DNA from: Streptomyces antimycoticus
GTDB lineage: Bacteria > Actinomycetota > Actinomycetes > Streptomycetales > Streptomycetaceae
Direction of reading: 5' to 3'
Assembly (NCBI RefSeq): GCF_005405925.1
Contig: NZ_BJHV01000001.1
Coordinates: 4,836,001 to 4,900,000 of the forward strand
DNA length: 64,000 bases
The translations under genes were made by a program, and so were the position numbers. The notes below the pieces were generated by a model. It was not told the DNA's origin and did no database searches. It worked only from the letters and a program-made list of their open reading frames with translations. Positions 17,417-27,675 of this stretch are shown in pieces. The stretch's first letter is position 1. Every line of letters begins with the position of its first letter.

Positions 17417-19066
17417 GTGAATGGACCCCTCATCGTCCAAAGCGACAAGACGCTCCTGCTCGAGGTGGACCACGAGCAGGCCGGCGCCTGCCGCCGCGCC
17501 ATCGCGCCCTTCGCCGAGCTGGAGCGGGCGCCCGAGCACATCCACACCTACCGGGTGACGCCGCTGGGGCTGTGGAACGCCCGCGCCGCCGGGCACGACG
17601 CCGAGCAGGTGGTCGACGCCCTCGTCGCGTACTCCCGCTACCCCGTCCCGCACGCCCTCCTCGTCGACGTCGCGGAGACCATGGCCCGCTACGGGCGGCT
17701 GCGGCTGCTCAAGCACCCCACCCACGGTCTGGTCCTGGAGACCAGCGACCGCCCGATCCTCGAGGAGATCCTGCGGTCGAAGAAGATCCAGCCGCTGGTC
17801 GGCGCCCGGATCGACCCGGAGACCGTCGTCGTCCACCCCTCCGAGCGCGGACAGATCAAGCAGACGCTGCTGAAGCTGGGCTGGCCCGCCGAGGACCTGG
17901 CCGGGTATGTGGACGGCGAGGCCCACCCCATCGAGCTGCACGAGGACGGCTGGGCGCTGCGGCCGTATCAGACACAGGCCGTGGAGGGCTTCTGGCACGG
18001 CGGCTCCGGTGTCGTCGTACTGCCCTGTGGCGCCGGAAAGACACTGGTCGGGGCGGGTGCGATGGCCACCGCCAAGTCGACCACGCTGATCCTGGTCACC
18101 AACACCGTCTCCGCCCGGCAGTGGAAGCACGAGCTGGTGCGCCGCACCTCGCTCACCGAGGAGGAGATCGGTGAGTACAGCGGTACGCGGAAGGAGATCC
18201 GCCCGATCACCATCGCCACGTACCAGGTGCTCACCACCAAGCGGAAGGGCGTTTACCCGCATCTGGAGCTGTTCGACTCCCGCGACTGGGGCCTGATCGT
18301 CTACGACGAGGTGCATCTGCTGCCGGCGCCCGTCTTCAAGTTCACCGCCGATCTGCAGGCCCGGCGGCGGCTCGGGCTCACCGCGACGCTCGTCCGGGAG
18401 GACGGCCGGGAGTCCGATGTCTTCTCGCTCATCGGGCCAAAGCGCTTCGACGCGCCCTGGAAGGAGATCGAGGCGCAGGGCTATATCGCGCCCGCCGACT
18501 GTGTCGAGGTCCGGGTCAACCTGACCGAGGCCGAGCGGCTGACGTACGCGACCGCCGAGACCGACGAGAAGTACCGCTACTGCGCCACCACCGACTCCAA
18601 GCGGAAGGTCACCGAGGCGCTGGTCGCCCGGCACAAGGGGCAGCAGACCCTGGTCATCGGCCAGTACATCGACCAGCTCGACGAGCTGGGCGAGCACCTG
18701 GACGCGCCCGTCATCAAGGGCGAGACCACCAACGCCCAGCGGGAGAAGCTCTTCGACGCCTTCCGGGAGGGCGAGCTGTCGGTGCTCGTCGTCTCGAAGG
18801 TCGCCAACTTCTCCATCGACCTCCCCGAGGCCACGGTCGCCATCCAGGTCTCCGGCACCTTCGGCTCCCGCCAGGAGGAGGCCCAGCGGCTCGGCCGGGT
18901 GCTGCGCCCGAAGGCCGACGGCCACCCGGCGGTCTTCTACTCGGTGGTCGCCCGCGACACGATCGACCAGGACTTCGCGGCGCACCGGCAGCGGTTCCTG
19001 GCCGAGCAGGGGTACGCGTACCGGATCGTGGACGCGAGCGAGCTGCTCGCGGACGAGGACGTCTGA
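17417..19066 (+). CDS. XPB-type DNA repair helicase
   Basis: The product is 549 aa of superfamily 2, an actinobacterial XPB/Ssl2-like 3'-5' helicase. The N-terminal Helicase_C_3/DRD region (SRYPVPHALLVDVAETMARY) is followed by motif I LPCGAGKTLVG, DEVH box VYDEVHLLPAP, motif III GLTATLVREDG, and motif VI QEEAQRLGRVLRPK. The GTG start at 17417 (VNGPLIVQSDKTLLLEVDHE) agrees with the family N-terminus and has AGG-rich sequence just upstream. It is divergent from the VanZ gene across a 195-bp spacer. Confidence 0.92.
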   Translation: MNGPLIVQSDKTLLLEVDHEQAGACRRAIAPFAELERAPEHIHTYRVTPLGLWNARAAGHDAEQVVDALVAYSRYPVPHALLVDVAETMARYGRLRLLKHPTHGLVLETSDRPILEEILRSKKIQPLVGARIDPETVVVHPSERGQIKQTLLKLGWPAEDLAGYVDGEAHPIELHEDGWALRPYQTQAVEGFWHGGSGVVVLPCGAGKTLVGAGAMATAKSTTLILVTNTVSARQWKHELVRRTSLTEEEIGEYSGTRKEIRPITIATYQVLTTKRKGVYPHLELFDSRDWGLIVYDEVHLLPAPVFKFTADLQARRRLGLTATLVREDGRESDVFSLIGPKRFDAPWKEIEAQGYIAPADCVEVRVNLTEAERLTYATAETDEKYRYCATTDSKRKVTEALVARHKGQQTLVIGQYIDQLDELGEHLDAPVIKGETTNAQREKLFDAFREGELSVLVVSKVANFSIDLPEATVAIQVSGTFGSRQEEAQRLGRVLRPKADGHPAVFYSVVARDTIDQDFAAHRQRFLAEQGYAYRIVDASELLADEDV

Positions 19067-19114
19067 CGTTCGGCCCACCACGAGTCACCCGGCCGTTGGG
19101 CATGCCCCCATGGC

Positions 19115-19130
19115 CATGACATGTGTCATG
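19115..19130. promoter_or_regulatory. Perfect inverted repeat, possible operator
   Basis: CATGACA-TG-TGTCATG has perfect 7-bp arms. It lies 100 bp upstream of the membrane protein start at 19230 and 49 bp after the helicase stop. The 2-nt spacer suits a dimeric regulator better than a terminator. The regulator is unknown. Confidence 0.5.
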
Positions 19131-19229
19131 GGTGACCCGTGATCGCCGACTCTGCCCGGGACATCCCCCGCCCGGAAGGATCGTGAGTGTCAGCAGGACA
19201 CGGCACCACGACACCGAAGGGGCGGGGAC

Positions 19230-19658
19230 ATGGGCATCAGCATCCGCAAACGCAAGACCGCGACCACCGACATCGACCTGAGCGACATCAAGCCGCTGCC
19301 GCTGTGGTTCTTCGGCTTCGAGGGCGTCATGGGTGCCGCGTACGACCTGACCAAGGCGTGGGACGACGCCTGGATGGTGCTCATCGCGATCGCCTTGGTG
19401 AACGTCGTCGTCGGGGCGACCGTGCTGCGCCGCCGGGTGAAGCTGATGCGCGCGATGCTCAAGAACGCCCACACCCGGAAGATCGCCATCGGGCTGCTCG
19501 CGCTCCGCGTCGGCCTCCATCTCGTCCTCGCCGCCCTCGGCGCCCCGGTCACCTCGGTCGCCGGGCATCTGACCGTCGCGGTCCTGATGGGCGCGACGAC
19601 GGTGACGCTGCTGTGGTTCAACCAGCGCGTGACCTTCCGCGCCCTGCGGCTCGCCTGA
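19230..19658 (+). CDS. Small conserved membrane protein
   Basis: The product is 142 aa with an N-terminal polar stretch (ISIRKRKTATTDIDLSDI), then hydrophobic segments around residues 45-65, 85-105 and 112-130. A basic loop RRRVKLMRAMLKNAHTRKI lies between the first two. Start ATG has AAGGGGCGG upstream. I do not recognise the family; by context it is likely a conserved Streptomyces membrane protein. It is preceded by the 19115 palindrome, which may control it. Confidence 0.6.
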   Translation: MGISIRKRKTATTDIDLSDIKPLPLWFFGFEGVMGAAYDLTKAWDDAWMVLIAIALVNVVVGATVLRRRVKLMRAMLKNAHTRKIAIGLLALRVGLHLVLAALGAPVTSVAGHLTVAVLMGATTVTLLWFNQRVTFRALRLA

Positions 19659-19912
19659 GACCGGACGGGCCCACACGAGGCCCGCCCGCGAGCCCGCCCG
19701 GGCCCCCTCCCCCGGGCCCGCCATAATTCATTCGCCTCCCGGACATGCCCTGGCTACAATCGCCGGTCTTGCCGCCTCCCGCGTTCCGAACGGGAGAGCC
19801 GCCGTCCGGACGGAAACCGGTCGGCATCTCTGACCGCGCATCCGTACCGCGCACCCGCTTTGTGTACTCACTCTGTGCACTCGTTGTGTACTCGCTCGCC
19901 GGAGGCTACGCC

Positions 19913-22031
19913 GTGCCCTCGCACGCCCCTGACCACGCAGATCCCCTCTCAGACCCCCACGCAGACCCTCTTCCGGCCCCCAGGCGGCAGACCCCCTCGC
20001 GCGGGAGCGCGCCCATCTGACCGACTCCCGCGCCGCGCTGCGCGCCATGCGCGCCGACGTCGAGGCCCTCGACCTCCGGGACGTCGCCGCGAACTGGGTC
20101 AACGCCGCAGCGCTGCACCACCAGGTCAGCGAGCGCATCAAGGCCCTCGCCGACCTCGCCGACACCCCGCTCTTCTTCGGCCGACTCGACTATCTGCACG
20201 CACCGGGCGCGGAGGCGGCGGAGGGCGCGGAGGGCGAGCGCTTCTATATCGGCCGCCGCCATGTGCACGACGCGGACGGCGACCCCATGGTCATCGACTG
20301 GCGTGCCCCCGTCTCCCAGCCCTTCTACCAGGCGTCCAAGACGGCGCCGATGGACATCGCGCTGCGCCGCCGCTTCGGCTACACGGGCGGCGAGTTGACG
20401 GCGTACGAGGACGAACGGCTCTCCGACCCCTCCGAGGCGGAGCAGACCAGCAAGCTGCTCCAGTCCGAGATCGAGCGCCCGCGCGTCGGCCCGATGCGGG
20501 ACATCGTCGCGACGATCCAGCCGGAGCAGGACGAGATCGTCCGCCAGGGGATCGGCGGCACCATCTGCGTCCAGGGGGCGCCGGGCACCGGTAAGACGGC
20601 CGTGGGGCTGCACCGGGTGGCGTATCTGCTGTACGCGCACCGCGAGCGGCTGGCCCGCTCCGGCACCCTCGTCATCGGCCCGAACCGCTCCTTCCTCCAC
20701 TACATCGAGCAGGTCCTGCCCGCCCTCGGCGAGTTGCAGGTGGCCCAGGCGACCGTCGAGGACCTGGTGACCCGCCCGGCCCTGGGCGCGGAGGCGCGGG
20801 GCACCGACTCCGCCGACGCGGCGCGCATCAAGGGCGACGCACGGCTGGCCGAGGTGCTGCGCCGCGCCCTGCGCTCGTATGTCACCGCCCCCACCGAACC
20901 CTGTGTGGTGGTGCGCGGTTCACGCCGCTGGCGGGTGCCCGCGTATGAACTGGAGGAGATGGTCGAGGAGTTGCTCACCCGCGACATCCGCTACGGCGCC
21001 GCCCGCGAGGCGCTTCCGCAGCGCATCGCGCACGCCGTGCTCGTCCGGATGGAGCAGGCGGGCGAGGCGCCCGACGACCGGGTCCAGGACGCGGTCGCGC
21101 GCAACGCGGCCGTCAAGGCGGCGGTCAAGGCGGTCTGGCCGCCGGTCGACCCGGCCAAGCTGGTGCTGCGGCTGCTCTCCGACGCCGACTTCCTGGCCGA
21201 GCACGCGGAGGGCGTCCTCGACGCCGACGAGCAGAAGACCGTCCTGTGGGCGAAGCCGGGGCGCGGTGTGAAGTCCGCGAAGTGGTCCCCGGCGGACCTG
21301 GTGCTGATCGACGAGGCCGCCGATCTCATCGAGCGCACCCCGTCCCTCGGGCATGTGGTCCTGGACGAGGCGCAGGACCTGTCGCCCATGCAGTACCGCG
21401 CGGTCGGCCGCCGCTGCAGCACCGGCTCGGCGACCGTGCTCGGCGACATCGCCCAGGGCACCACCCCATGGGCGACGGCCAGTTGGGAGGAGGCCCTGAC
21501 CCATCTGGGCAAGGACGGGGCGGCGATCGAGGAGCTGACCCAGGGTTTCCGGGTGCCGCGCGAGGTGATCGCGTACGCCTCACGGCTGCTGCCCGCCATC
21601 GCCCCCGGCCTGTCGGAGGCCACCTCGATCCGCGAGGCGGCGGGCGACTTCTCCGTACGGGCCGTGGACCCGGCGGAGCTGGACGCGGCCGTGATCGCCG
21701 CGTGCCAGGACGCGCTGACCCACGAGGGCTCCGTCGGCCTCATCGCGGCCGACGCCCGCGTCCCGGCGCTGGCCGAGGCCCTCGACGCGGCGGGTCTGAC
21801 CCACCTCTCCCCGGCGAGGAGACCAGCGCCGAGGCCCGGCTCACGCTCGTCCCGGCGACCCTGGCCAAGGGTCTGGAGTACGACTACGTGGTGCTGGACG
21901 AACCGGCCGCGGTGGTCGACGGCGAGCCGGACGAACGCACCGGGCTGCGCCGCCTGTATGTCTCCCTGACCCGTGCGGTCTCGGGGCTGACGGTGGTCCA
22001 CGGGGCGGCGCTGCCGGAGCGGCTGAGCTGA
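19913..22031 (+). CDS. HelD/UvrD-like ATPase, RNA polymerase-recycling type (frameshifted)
   Basis: A superfamily 1 ATPase of the HelD type, about 706 aa after correction. Walker A is QGAPGTGKTAVGLHRVAYLL, motif II VLDEAQDLSPMQYR, later motifs TQGFRVPREV and KGLEYDYVVLDEP. HelD-like proteins release stalled RNA polymerase and some (HelR) confer rifamycin tolerance; which role applies here is not readable. GTG 19913 has GGAGG upstream. Two breaks interrupt the frame. Adding a C in the run 19977-19981 joins the N-terminus (VPSHAPDHADPLSDP) to ARERAHLTDSRAALRAM, and adding a C in 21809-21812 joins AGLTHLSP to GEETSAEARLTLV. With both, the length is exactly divisible by three. Confidence 0.8.
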
Positions 22032-22034
22032 CCG

Positions 22035-22469
22035 TTACGCCTTGGCCTCAGCGGTCTCGGCTTCGGCGGTCTGCTGCTCGAATCGCTTGAGGGCGTCCGG
22101 GGTGACGGGCGTGAAGAAGTTGACGAGATTGCCGTCGGGGTCCTTGAACAGCAGCGAACGGTTGCCCCAGGGGTGTGTGGTGGGCTCGTTCACGATCTCC
22201 ATGTCGAGCTCCTTGAGCCGCTCGTACTCGCCGTCGACATCGGCGACGTGGAACTCCACGATCACGCTCTGGTTCGCCGCGGGCCGGGGCGCCTGCTCAC
22301 CGAGCCCCCGCACCGTGCGGGTGCTCGCCAGGGCGAGGGTTCCGCGCGATGTCATGAACTCGGCGAAGTCGTCCGTGTACCGCTTCGCCGTCAGGCCCGT
22401 GGCCCGCTCGTAGAAGTCGGTGATCCTGGCGACGTCCTCGGTGATGATGCGGATCGAGGCGAAGTGCAT
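22035..22469 (-). CDS. VOC-family (glyoxalase/bleomycin-resistance-like) protein
   Basis: The product is 144 aa with the vicinal-oxygen-chelate fold: FASIRIITEDVARITDFYER at the start, then a second half containing VEFHVADVDGEYERLKE and LLFKDPDGNLVNFFTPV. Family members bind a divalent metal and include glyoxalases, dioxygenases and drug-binding proteins; no specific substrate can be assigned. ATG 22469 has GGGAG at about 8 nt. It converges with the HelD-like gene, 3 bp apart. Confidence 0.82.
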   Translation of the reverse strand: MHFASIRIITEDVARITDFYERATGLTAKRYTDDFAEFMTSRGTLALASTRTVRGLGEQAPRPAANQSVIVEFHVADVDGEYERLKELDMEIVNEPTTHPWGNRSLLFKDPDGNLVNFFTPVTPDALKRFEQQTAEAETAEAKA

Positions 22470-22642
22470 GGCAAGCTCCCGTGAGGTGTTGTGTGCCGTG
22501 CGAGTGACCGTACGGTCGATACCGGGCAGAAGCCGCCCGGTATCGATCACCGGTTTCGAGGCCGGTTTCCGGGCCCGGCACCCAACAGGAGCTTGTCGGC
22601 ACAGCCGCCGCACAGATCGCCTCAGCGCCGCGCGGCCCGCCC

Positions 22643-23371
22643 TCAGGCGACCGGAACGGGCGCGTCCAGGGCCGTACGCCACCGGCCGACCGCGGCCGCG
22701 TCCACCGGGCCGGCCCATCCCGCCGGGCGGGCCGCGCCGCCGATGTGGAAGGCGTCGATCCCGGCGGCGCGCAGGGCGGACAGATGGTCGAGGCGCAGCC
22801 CGCCACCGGCCATGATCCGCGGCTCATAGCCCGGCGTACCGGTCCGCGCCGCCTCCTCGGCCAAGGCCGGCAGACCGTCGTCGACGCCGCGCGCGGACCC
22901 GGCGGTGAGATACGTGTCGAGGCCGGGAATGTCGGCGAGCCGCTTGCGCAGCCCGTCGCGATCCGCGGCGCGGTCGATGGCCCGGTGGAAGGTCCAGCGG
23001 CTCTCGTCCACCCCGCCGCCCGCCCGCACGACCTCGGCCAGCGCGGTCACGGCGGCCAGATCGACCCCGCCGTCATCGGTCAGGAAGCCCAGGACGAACT
23101 CGTCCGCGCCCTCCGAGTGCAGCGCGGCAGCGGCCTCGCACAGCGCGTCGAACGCGGCGGGGTCCCCGGCCGCGAAGCCGTCGGCGGCGCGGAGCATCAC
23201 CCGCACCGGCAGGTCCACGGCCGAACGGACGGCGGCGAAGGTCTCACGGGAGGGGGTGAGCCCGTCGGCGGCCATGTCGGTGACCAGTTCGAGGCGGTCC
23301 GCCCCTCCGGCCTGTGCGGCGATCGCGTCCGCCGGGTCCAGGGCGATCACCTCGAGAATTGGTCTAGACAT
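22643..23371 (-). CDS. cutC: CutC-family protein
   Basis: The product is 242 aa of the CutC (copper homeostasis) family with a TIM-barrel pattern: LEVIALDPADAIAAQAGGAD, RLELVTDMAADGLTPS, VDLPVRVMLRAADGF, FHRAIDRAAD and IMAGGGLRLDHL. The E. coli protein was named for copper tolerance, but the enzymatic role is unsettled. ATG 23371. The gene lies divergently from the HD-domain gene with a 56-bp spacer, a likely shared promoter region. Confidence 0.85.
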   Translation of the reverse strand: MSRPILEVIALDPADAIAAQAGGADRLELVTDMAADGLTPSRETFAAVRSAVDLPVRVMLRAADGFAAGDPAAFDALCEAAAALHSEGADEFVLGFLTDDGGVDLAAVTALAEVVRAGGGVDESRWTFHRAIDRAADRDGLRKRLADIPGLDTYLTAGSARGVDDGLPALAEEAARTGTPGYEPRIMAGGGLRLDHLSALRAAGIDAFHIGGAARPAGWAGPVDAAAVGRWRTALDAPVPVA

Positions 23372-23427
23372 GCTCCACAGCTTGCCACACCGCGCAAGAG
23401 GGCAAACCGCTACCCCACAATTGGCCC

Positions 23428-24099
23428 ATGTCCGCACCCGCGCCCGCCCGCCATCCGGCCCACGACGCCCTGCTCACCCGCTGGACGGACCTCCTCACCA
23501 GCGCCCGCGAAGCCACCGCTCCACCTCCCCTCCCCTACGGCGAGGACCTCCTGACCCGCTGGGCCGAACCCCAGCGCCGCTACCACACCACCGATCACCT
23601 GCTCGCGGTCCTGGACCGGGTGGACGAGCTGCTCCCCCACGTCCAGGCACCCGACCCCTCCGCCATCCGGCTCGCCGCCTGGTTCCACGACGCCGTCTAC
23701 CTCCCCGACCGCTCCACCAACGAGGAACGCAGCGCCCGCCTCGCCGAACGCGCCCTCACCGAGGCGGCCGTCCCGGCGCCCCGCACGGCCGAAACCGTCC
23801 GCCTCGTCCTCGTCACCCGCGACCACGACCCCGCCGAGGGCGACACCAACGGCGAGGTCCTCTGCGACGCCGACCTCGCCGTACTGGCGGGCTCCCCGGC
23901 GGCCTACGGCGCCTACGCGGCGGCGGTCCGCGAGGAGTACGGCTTCGTCCCCGACGACGCCTTCCGCGAGGGCCGCGCGAATGTCCTCCGCCACCTGCTG
24001 GGCCTGTCCCGCCTCTTCCGTACGCCGGAGGGGCACGACCGCTGGGAGGAGGCCGCGCGCCGCAACATGGCCACGGAGCTGGAGCTGCTCGGTGCGTAA
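23428..24099 (+). CDS. HD-domain protein
   Basis: The product is 223 aa with an HD-type metal-binding pattern: RYHTTDHLLAVL supplies the first His, AWFHDAVY the HD pair, and VLCDADLAVLAG the last Asp. These proteins are predicted metal-dependent phosphohydrolases; substrate unknown. The ATG is the first codon after the cutC intergenic region. Codon usage is normal for the window. Confidence 0.78.
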   Translation: MSAPAPARHPAHDALLTRWTDLLTSAREATAPPPLPYGEDLLTRWAEPQRRYHTTDHLLAVLDRVDELLPHVQAPDPSAIRLAAWFHDAVYLPDRSTNEERSARLAERALTEAAVPAPRTAETVRLVLVTRDHDPAEGDTNGEVLCDADLAVLAGSPAAYGAYAAAVREEYGFVPDDAFREGRANVLRHLLGLSRLFRTPEGHDRWEEAARRNMATELELLGA

Positions 24100-24659
24100 C
24101 CTGTGCCGTTCGCGGCTCTAAAGTTGACGGACCATCCGCGCACGGAACCTCGCCGCGACCGTCGACGCCCTCCAGCAGGTCTTCGCCGACGTCGCCGCCC
24201 GCGGGGGCACCCTCCCGCTCGCGGAGGCCCAGCTGTCCTTCCACGTCACCGCGAGCAGCGGCGTCCAGCTCATAGGCACCGGCCAGGTCCAGGGCACTCC
24301 AGCGGACCCGGATACGAACCGACGCCGAGAAGTCAGGCTTCGCGGTCCTGCCCGGCCCCGTCCGCGCCGCCCGGGAGCACCCCTGGGTACGAGCGGTCGT
24401 CGGCCACCCGGCGTGGCAGCGGACCGACCCGGAGCTGTGCGCCGCACGCGACGCGCTCAAGGGTGTTGCTGGTTATGGTCACCGCTGCCGATGACGAGGC
24501 GTCTGACCCGCCGCACGACCCGGCCTGTCGAACGGCGCGACGTCAGCCCGTACTACCTCGCGCAAGCCGCCTGACGCAGGTGCTCACCCCGGCAGCTCCG
24601 CATCAGCGCGCCCCCGGGCGCCGCACTGCCCTGTCCATCGCTCCCCACCACGCGTTGCG
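24100..24659. other. Gap without an intact gene; possible degraded coding remnant
   Basis: No intact gene is supported. On the plus strand around 24136-24300 one frame reads NLAATVDALQQVFADVAARG, and from about 24328 another frame reads KSGFAVLPGPVRAAREHPWV and stops near 24495. They could be pieces of a broken gene, but I do not recognise the family. From 24496 to 24659 nothing can be assigned. Confidence 0.35.
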
Positions 24660-25328
24660 TCACGGGTGGAACCGCCACCGGCCTTCAGAAATGACATCCA
24701 CCTTGCCGCCCCTGACGCGAACGGCCGTCTCGTCGTCGATGAAGTAAATCGGGAAGTCCGCCCGCGCAGCGATGCGATCAGCCCAGGCGTCGTCCCGCTC
24801 GGGGAAATCCGGCGAGTACAGGTGGGGCTTGAGATACCAGTCGAAGAGACCGAACGGCGGCTCCACGGTCGTCGCGCCGAGCACGTGGAGGTCCGTGGCG
24901 TCCCCGATGACGTCGGCGGAGTGTTCGGTGAGGTTACGGCTGAAAATCATCGATCCGGCGCTGACCCCCACATAGACCCGGCTCTCCAGCGCCTCCAGGA
25001 AGCCGTCGGCCAGGCCGTTGCCGGTGATGCTGCGCGCGAGGTGGTAGTGGCTGCCGCCCTCGACATAGATGACGTCGGCATGGAGCAGCCGGTCGAGCAC
25101 CATGTGCCGGGGCAGGCCGTTCAGCTCCAGGATGTCGAACTCCCGCCAGCCCAGGCCGTGCAGCCGGTTCATGTCCGCGACGACCCACCCGTGGTCCCCG
25201 GGCTCGGCAACGGACGCCGTAGGAACGTACACGACGTTCGCCGACCCAAACGGCTTTCCCAGCATGTCCCGCAGCGCATCCCGCAGTGTCTCGTTGCGCA
25301 GGCCACTCGCCGTCAACAGAAGCTCCAT
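24660..25328 (-). CDS. Peptidase S51 (peptidase E-like / class I glutamine amidotransferase-like)
   Basis: The product is 222 aa. VIYVEGGSHYHLARSI and GVSAGSMIFSRNLTE show the oxyanion Gly-rich turn and the nucleophile-elbow Ser of the S51 family (dipeptidase E, cyanophycinase relatives). The substrate is not readable. ATG 25328 (MELLLTASGLRNETLRDAL) agrees with the family N-terminus; no clear RBS. A long 240-bp spacer separates it from the divergent MFS gene. Confidence 0.83.
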   Translation of the reverse strand: MELLLTASGLRNETLRDALRDMLGKPFGSANVVYVPTASVAEPGDHGWVVADMNRLHGLGWREFDILELNGLPRHMVLDRLLHADVIYVEGGSHYHLARSITGNGLADGFLEALESRVYVGVSAGSMIFSRNLTEHSADVIGDATDLHVLGATTVEPPFGLFDWYLKPHLYSPDFPERDDAWADRIAARADFPIYFIDDETAVRVRGGKVDVISEGRWRFHP

Positions 25329-25568
25329 CGGGCGAGCCAACCACGGCTGACAGGCGCGCGCAACGAACCCAGGATCAGCACCGCCGTCACGGCATGGCAT
25401 GGCTCAACCCCCCTCCACCAGCGGGTTCACATCTCGATACTTCCTCACTCAGCGTGACAACACCAGATCACCGCCACCAGACCACCCCATCGAGTGAATG
25501 TTCGAGAGTCGAGCACCTCACTGTTCCGCGCAGGAATGCCGAGGTCACGCGGTGGCGTTGGGCCTGGC

Positions 25569-26846
<1,278 letters not shown>

Positions 26847-26893
26847 GCGGCCCCGCCTCGCCGCGCGGGCGCGGCCACACCCCCCCGCACCGG

Positions 26894-27166
26894 TCAGTCC
26901 GCGTTCGCGGCTCGTTTGGGGCGGCGGAGGCCTGCGGCCTTCAGGCGGCGGAGGAGTTCCTTGCTGCCGACCTCCTCCGCGCCCGCCCCCACCGCCGTCG
27001 CGTACAGCTCGCTCGGCAGGTCGTAGTGGTCACGGTCGAAGCCTCGGCGCGGGGCGCCGATGCGGGCGGCGAAGGCGTGGAGTTCGGCGTAGGAGACATC
27101 GCTGACCAGGTGGGACCACAGGCGGCCGTGGCCCGGCCACGAGGGCGGGTCGATCAGTACGGCCAT
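26894..27166 (-). CDS. DUF4031 protein
   Basis: The product is 90 aa matching the DUF4031 family: AVLIDPPSWPGHGRLWSHLV, then ARIGAPRRGFDRDHYDLP. The length is normal for the family. Function unknown. Its ATG overlaps the stop of the upstream gene (ATGA), so the two are co-translated. Confidence 0.8.
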   Translation of the reverse strand: MAVLIDPPSWPGHGRLWSHLVSDVSYAELHAFAARIGAPRRGFDRDHYDLPSELYATAVGAGAEEVGSKELLRRLKAAGLRRPKRAANAD

Positions 27167-27531
27167 CAGAGGGTGGTGCCCAGCGAACCCACGGGCGCCA
27201 CCGCGACCGCCGTCTTGCCGCAGACCCAGTGCGGGTTGGGGCCCAACTCGGGCTCCACATCGAGGGCGTGGAGGTCGCCGCCCTGAGTGCAGACGGGGCA
27301 CAGCGGCCATCGGCCGTACCGTTCCAGCAGGGCGTCCTGGACGTCCTGGGCGACCAGACCTGCCACGTACGCGATACCTTCCGGCCACTGCTCGACCCAC
27401 CACCGACGGTGCGCGATCGCGTCTTCGACCAGCGAGACGATATCGGCCCGGGCGACCTCGCCCGCCGCGAGGTCGGCCAGGACGAGGGCGCGGGCCGCGT
27501 GCAGTGCGTGTTCGAGCTTCATGGGTCCCAT
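27166..27531 (-). CDS. Hypothetical protein with Cys cluster
   Basis: The product is 121 aa. The first ~70 residues look helical (EHALHAARALVLADLAAGEV). The second half has LCPVC and, about 27 residues later, WVCGK, which may form a zinc-ribbon-like site. Not recognised beyond that. ATG 27531 has AAAGGTG just upstream. It is the first gene of a two-gene operon with the DUF4031 gene. Confidence 0.6.
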   Translation of the reverse strand: MGPMKLEHALHAARALVLADLAAGEVARADIVSLVEDAIAHRRWWVEQWPEGIAYVAGLVAQDVQDALLERYGRWPLCPVCTQGGDLHALDVEPELGPNPHWVCGKTAVAVAPVGSLGTTL

Positions 27532-27675
27532 TGTCACCTTTGCTTCCTCCTGGCGCCTGTTTGCTTCATCCTCGGTCTTCTCGCCCCGCCGCACCGCCGC
27601 ACCGCCGCGTCACCGCGTCGCCGCGTCGCCGCGCGGAGGGTTGACGGGCCCTGTGGCCGGAAATAGTTTTCGCGG

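Noticed and set aside
17239..19081. Leftward open frame of 937 codons continuing from the VanZ gene across the XPB helicase
   Set aside because: Antisense to a strongly conserved helicase; only the 16268-17221 part has family features.
19731..19760. TTCGCC/TACAAT as promoter of the HelD-like gene
   Set aside because: The -10 is good but the -35 is poor and the distance to the start is about 150 bp; not strong enough to annotate.
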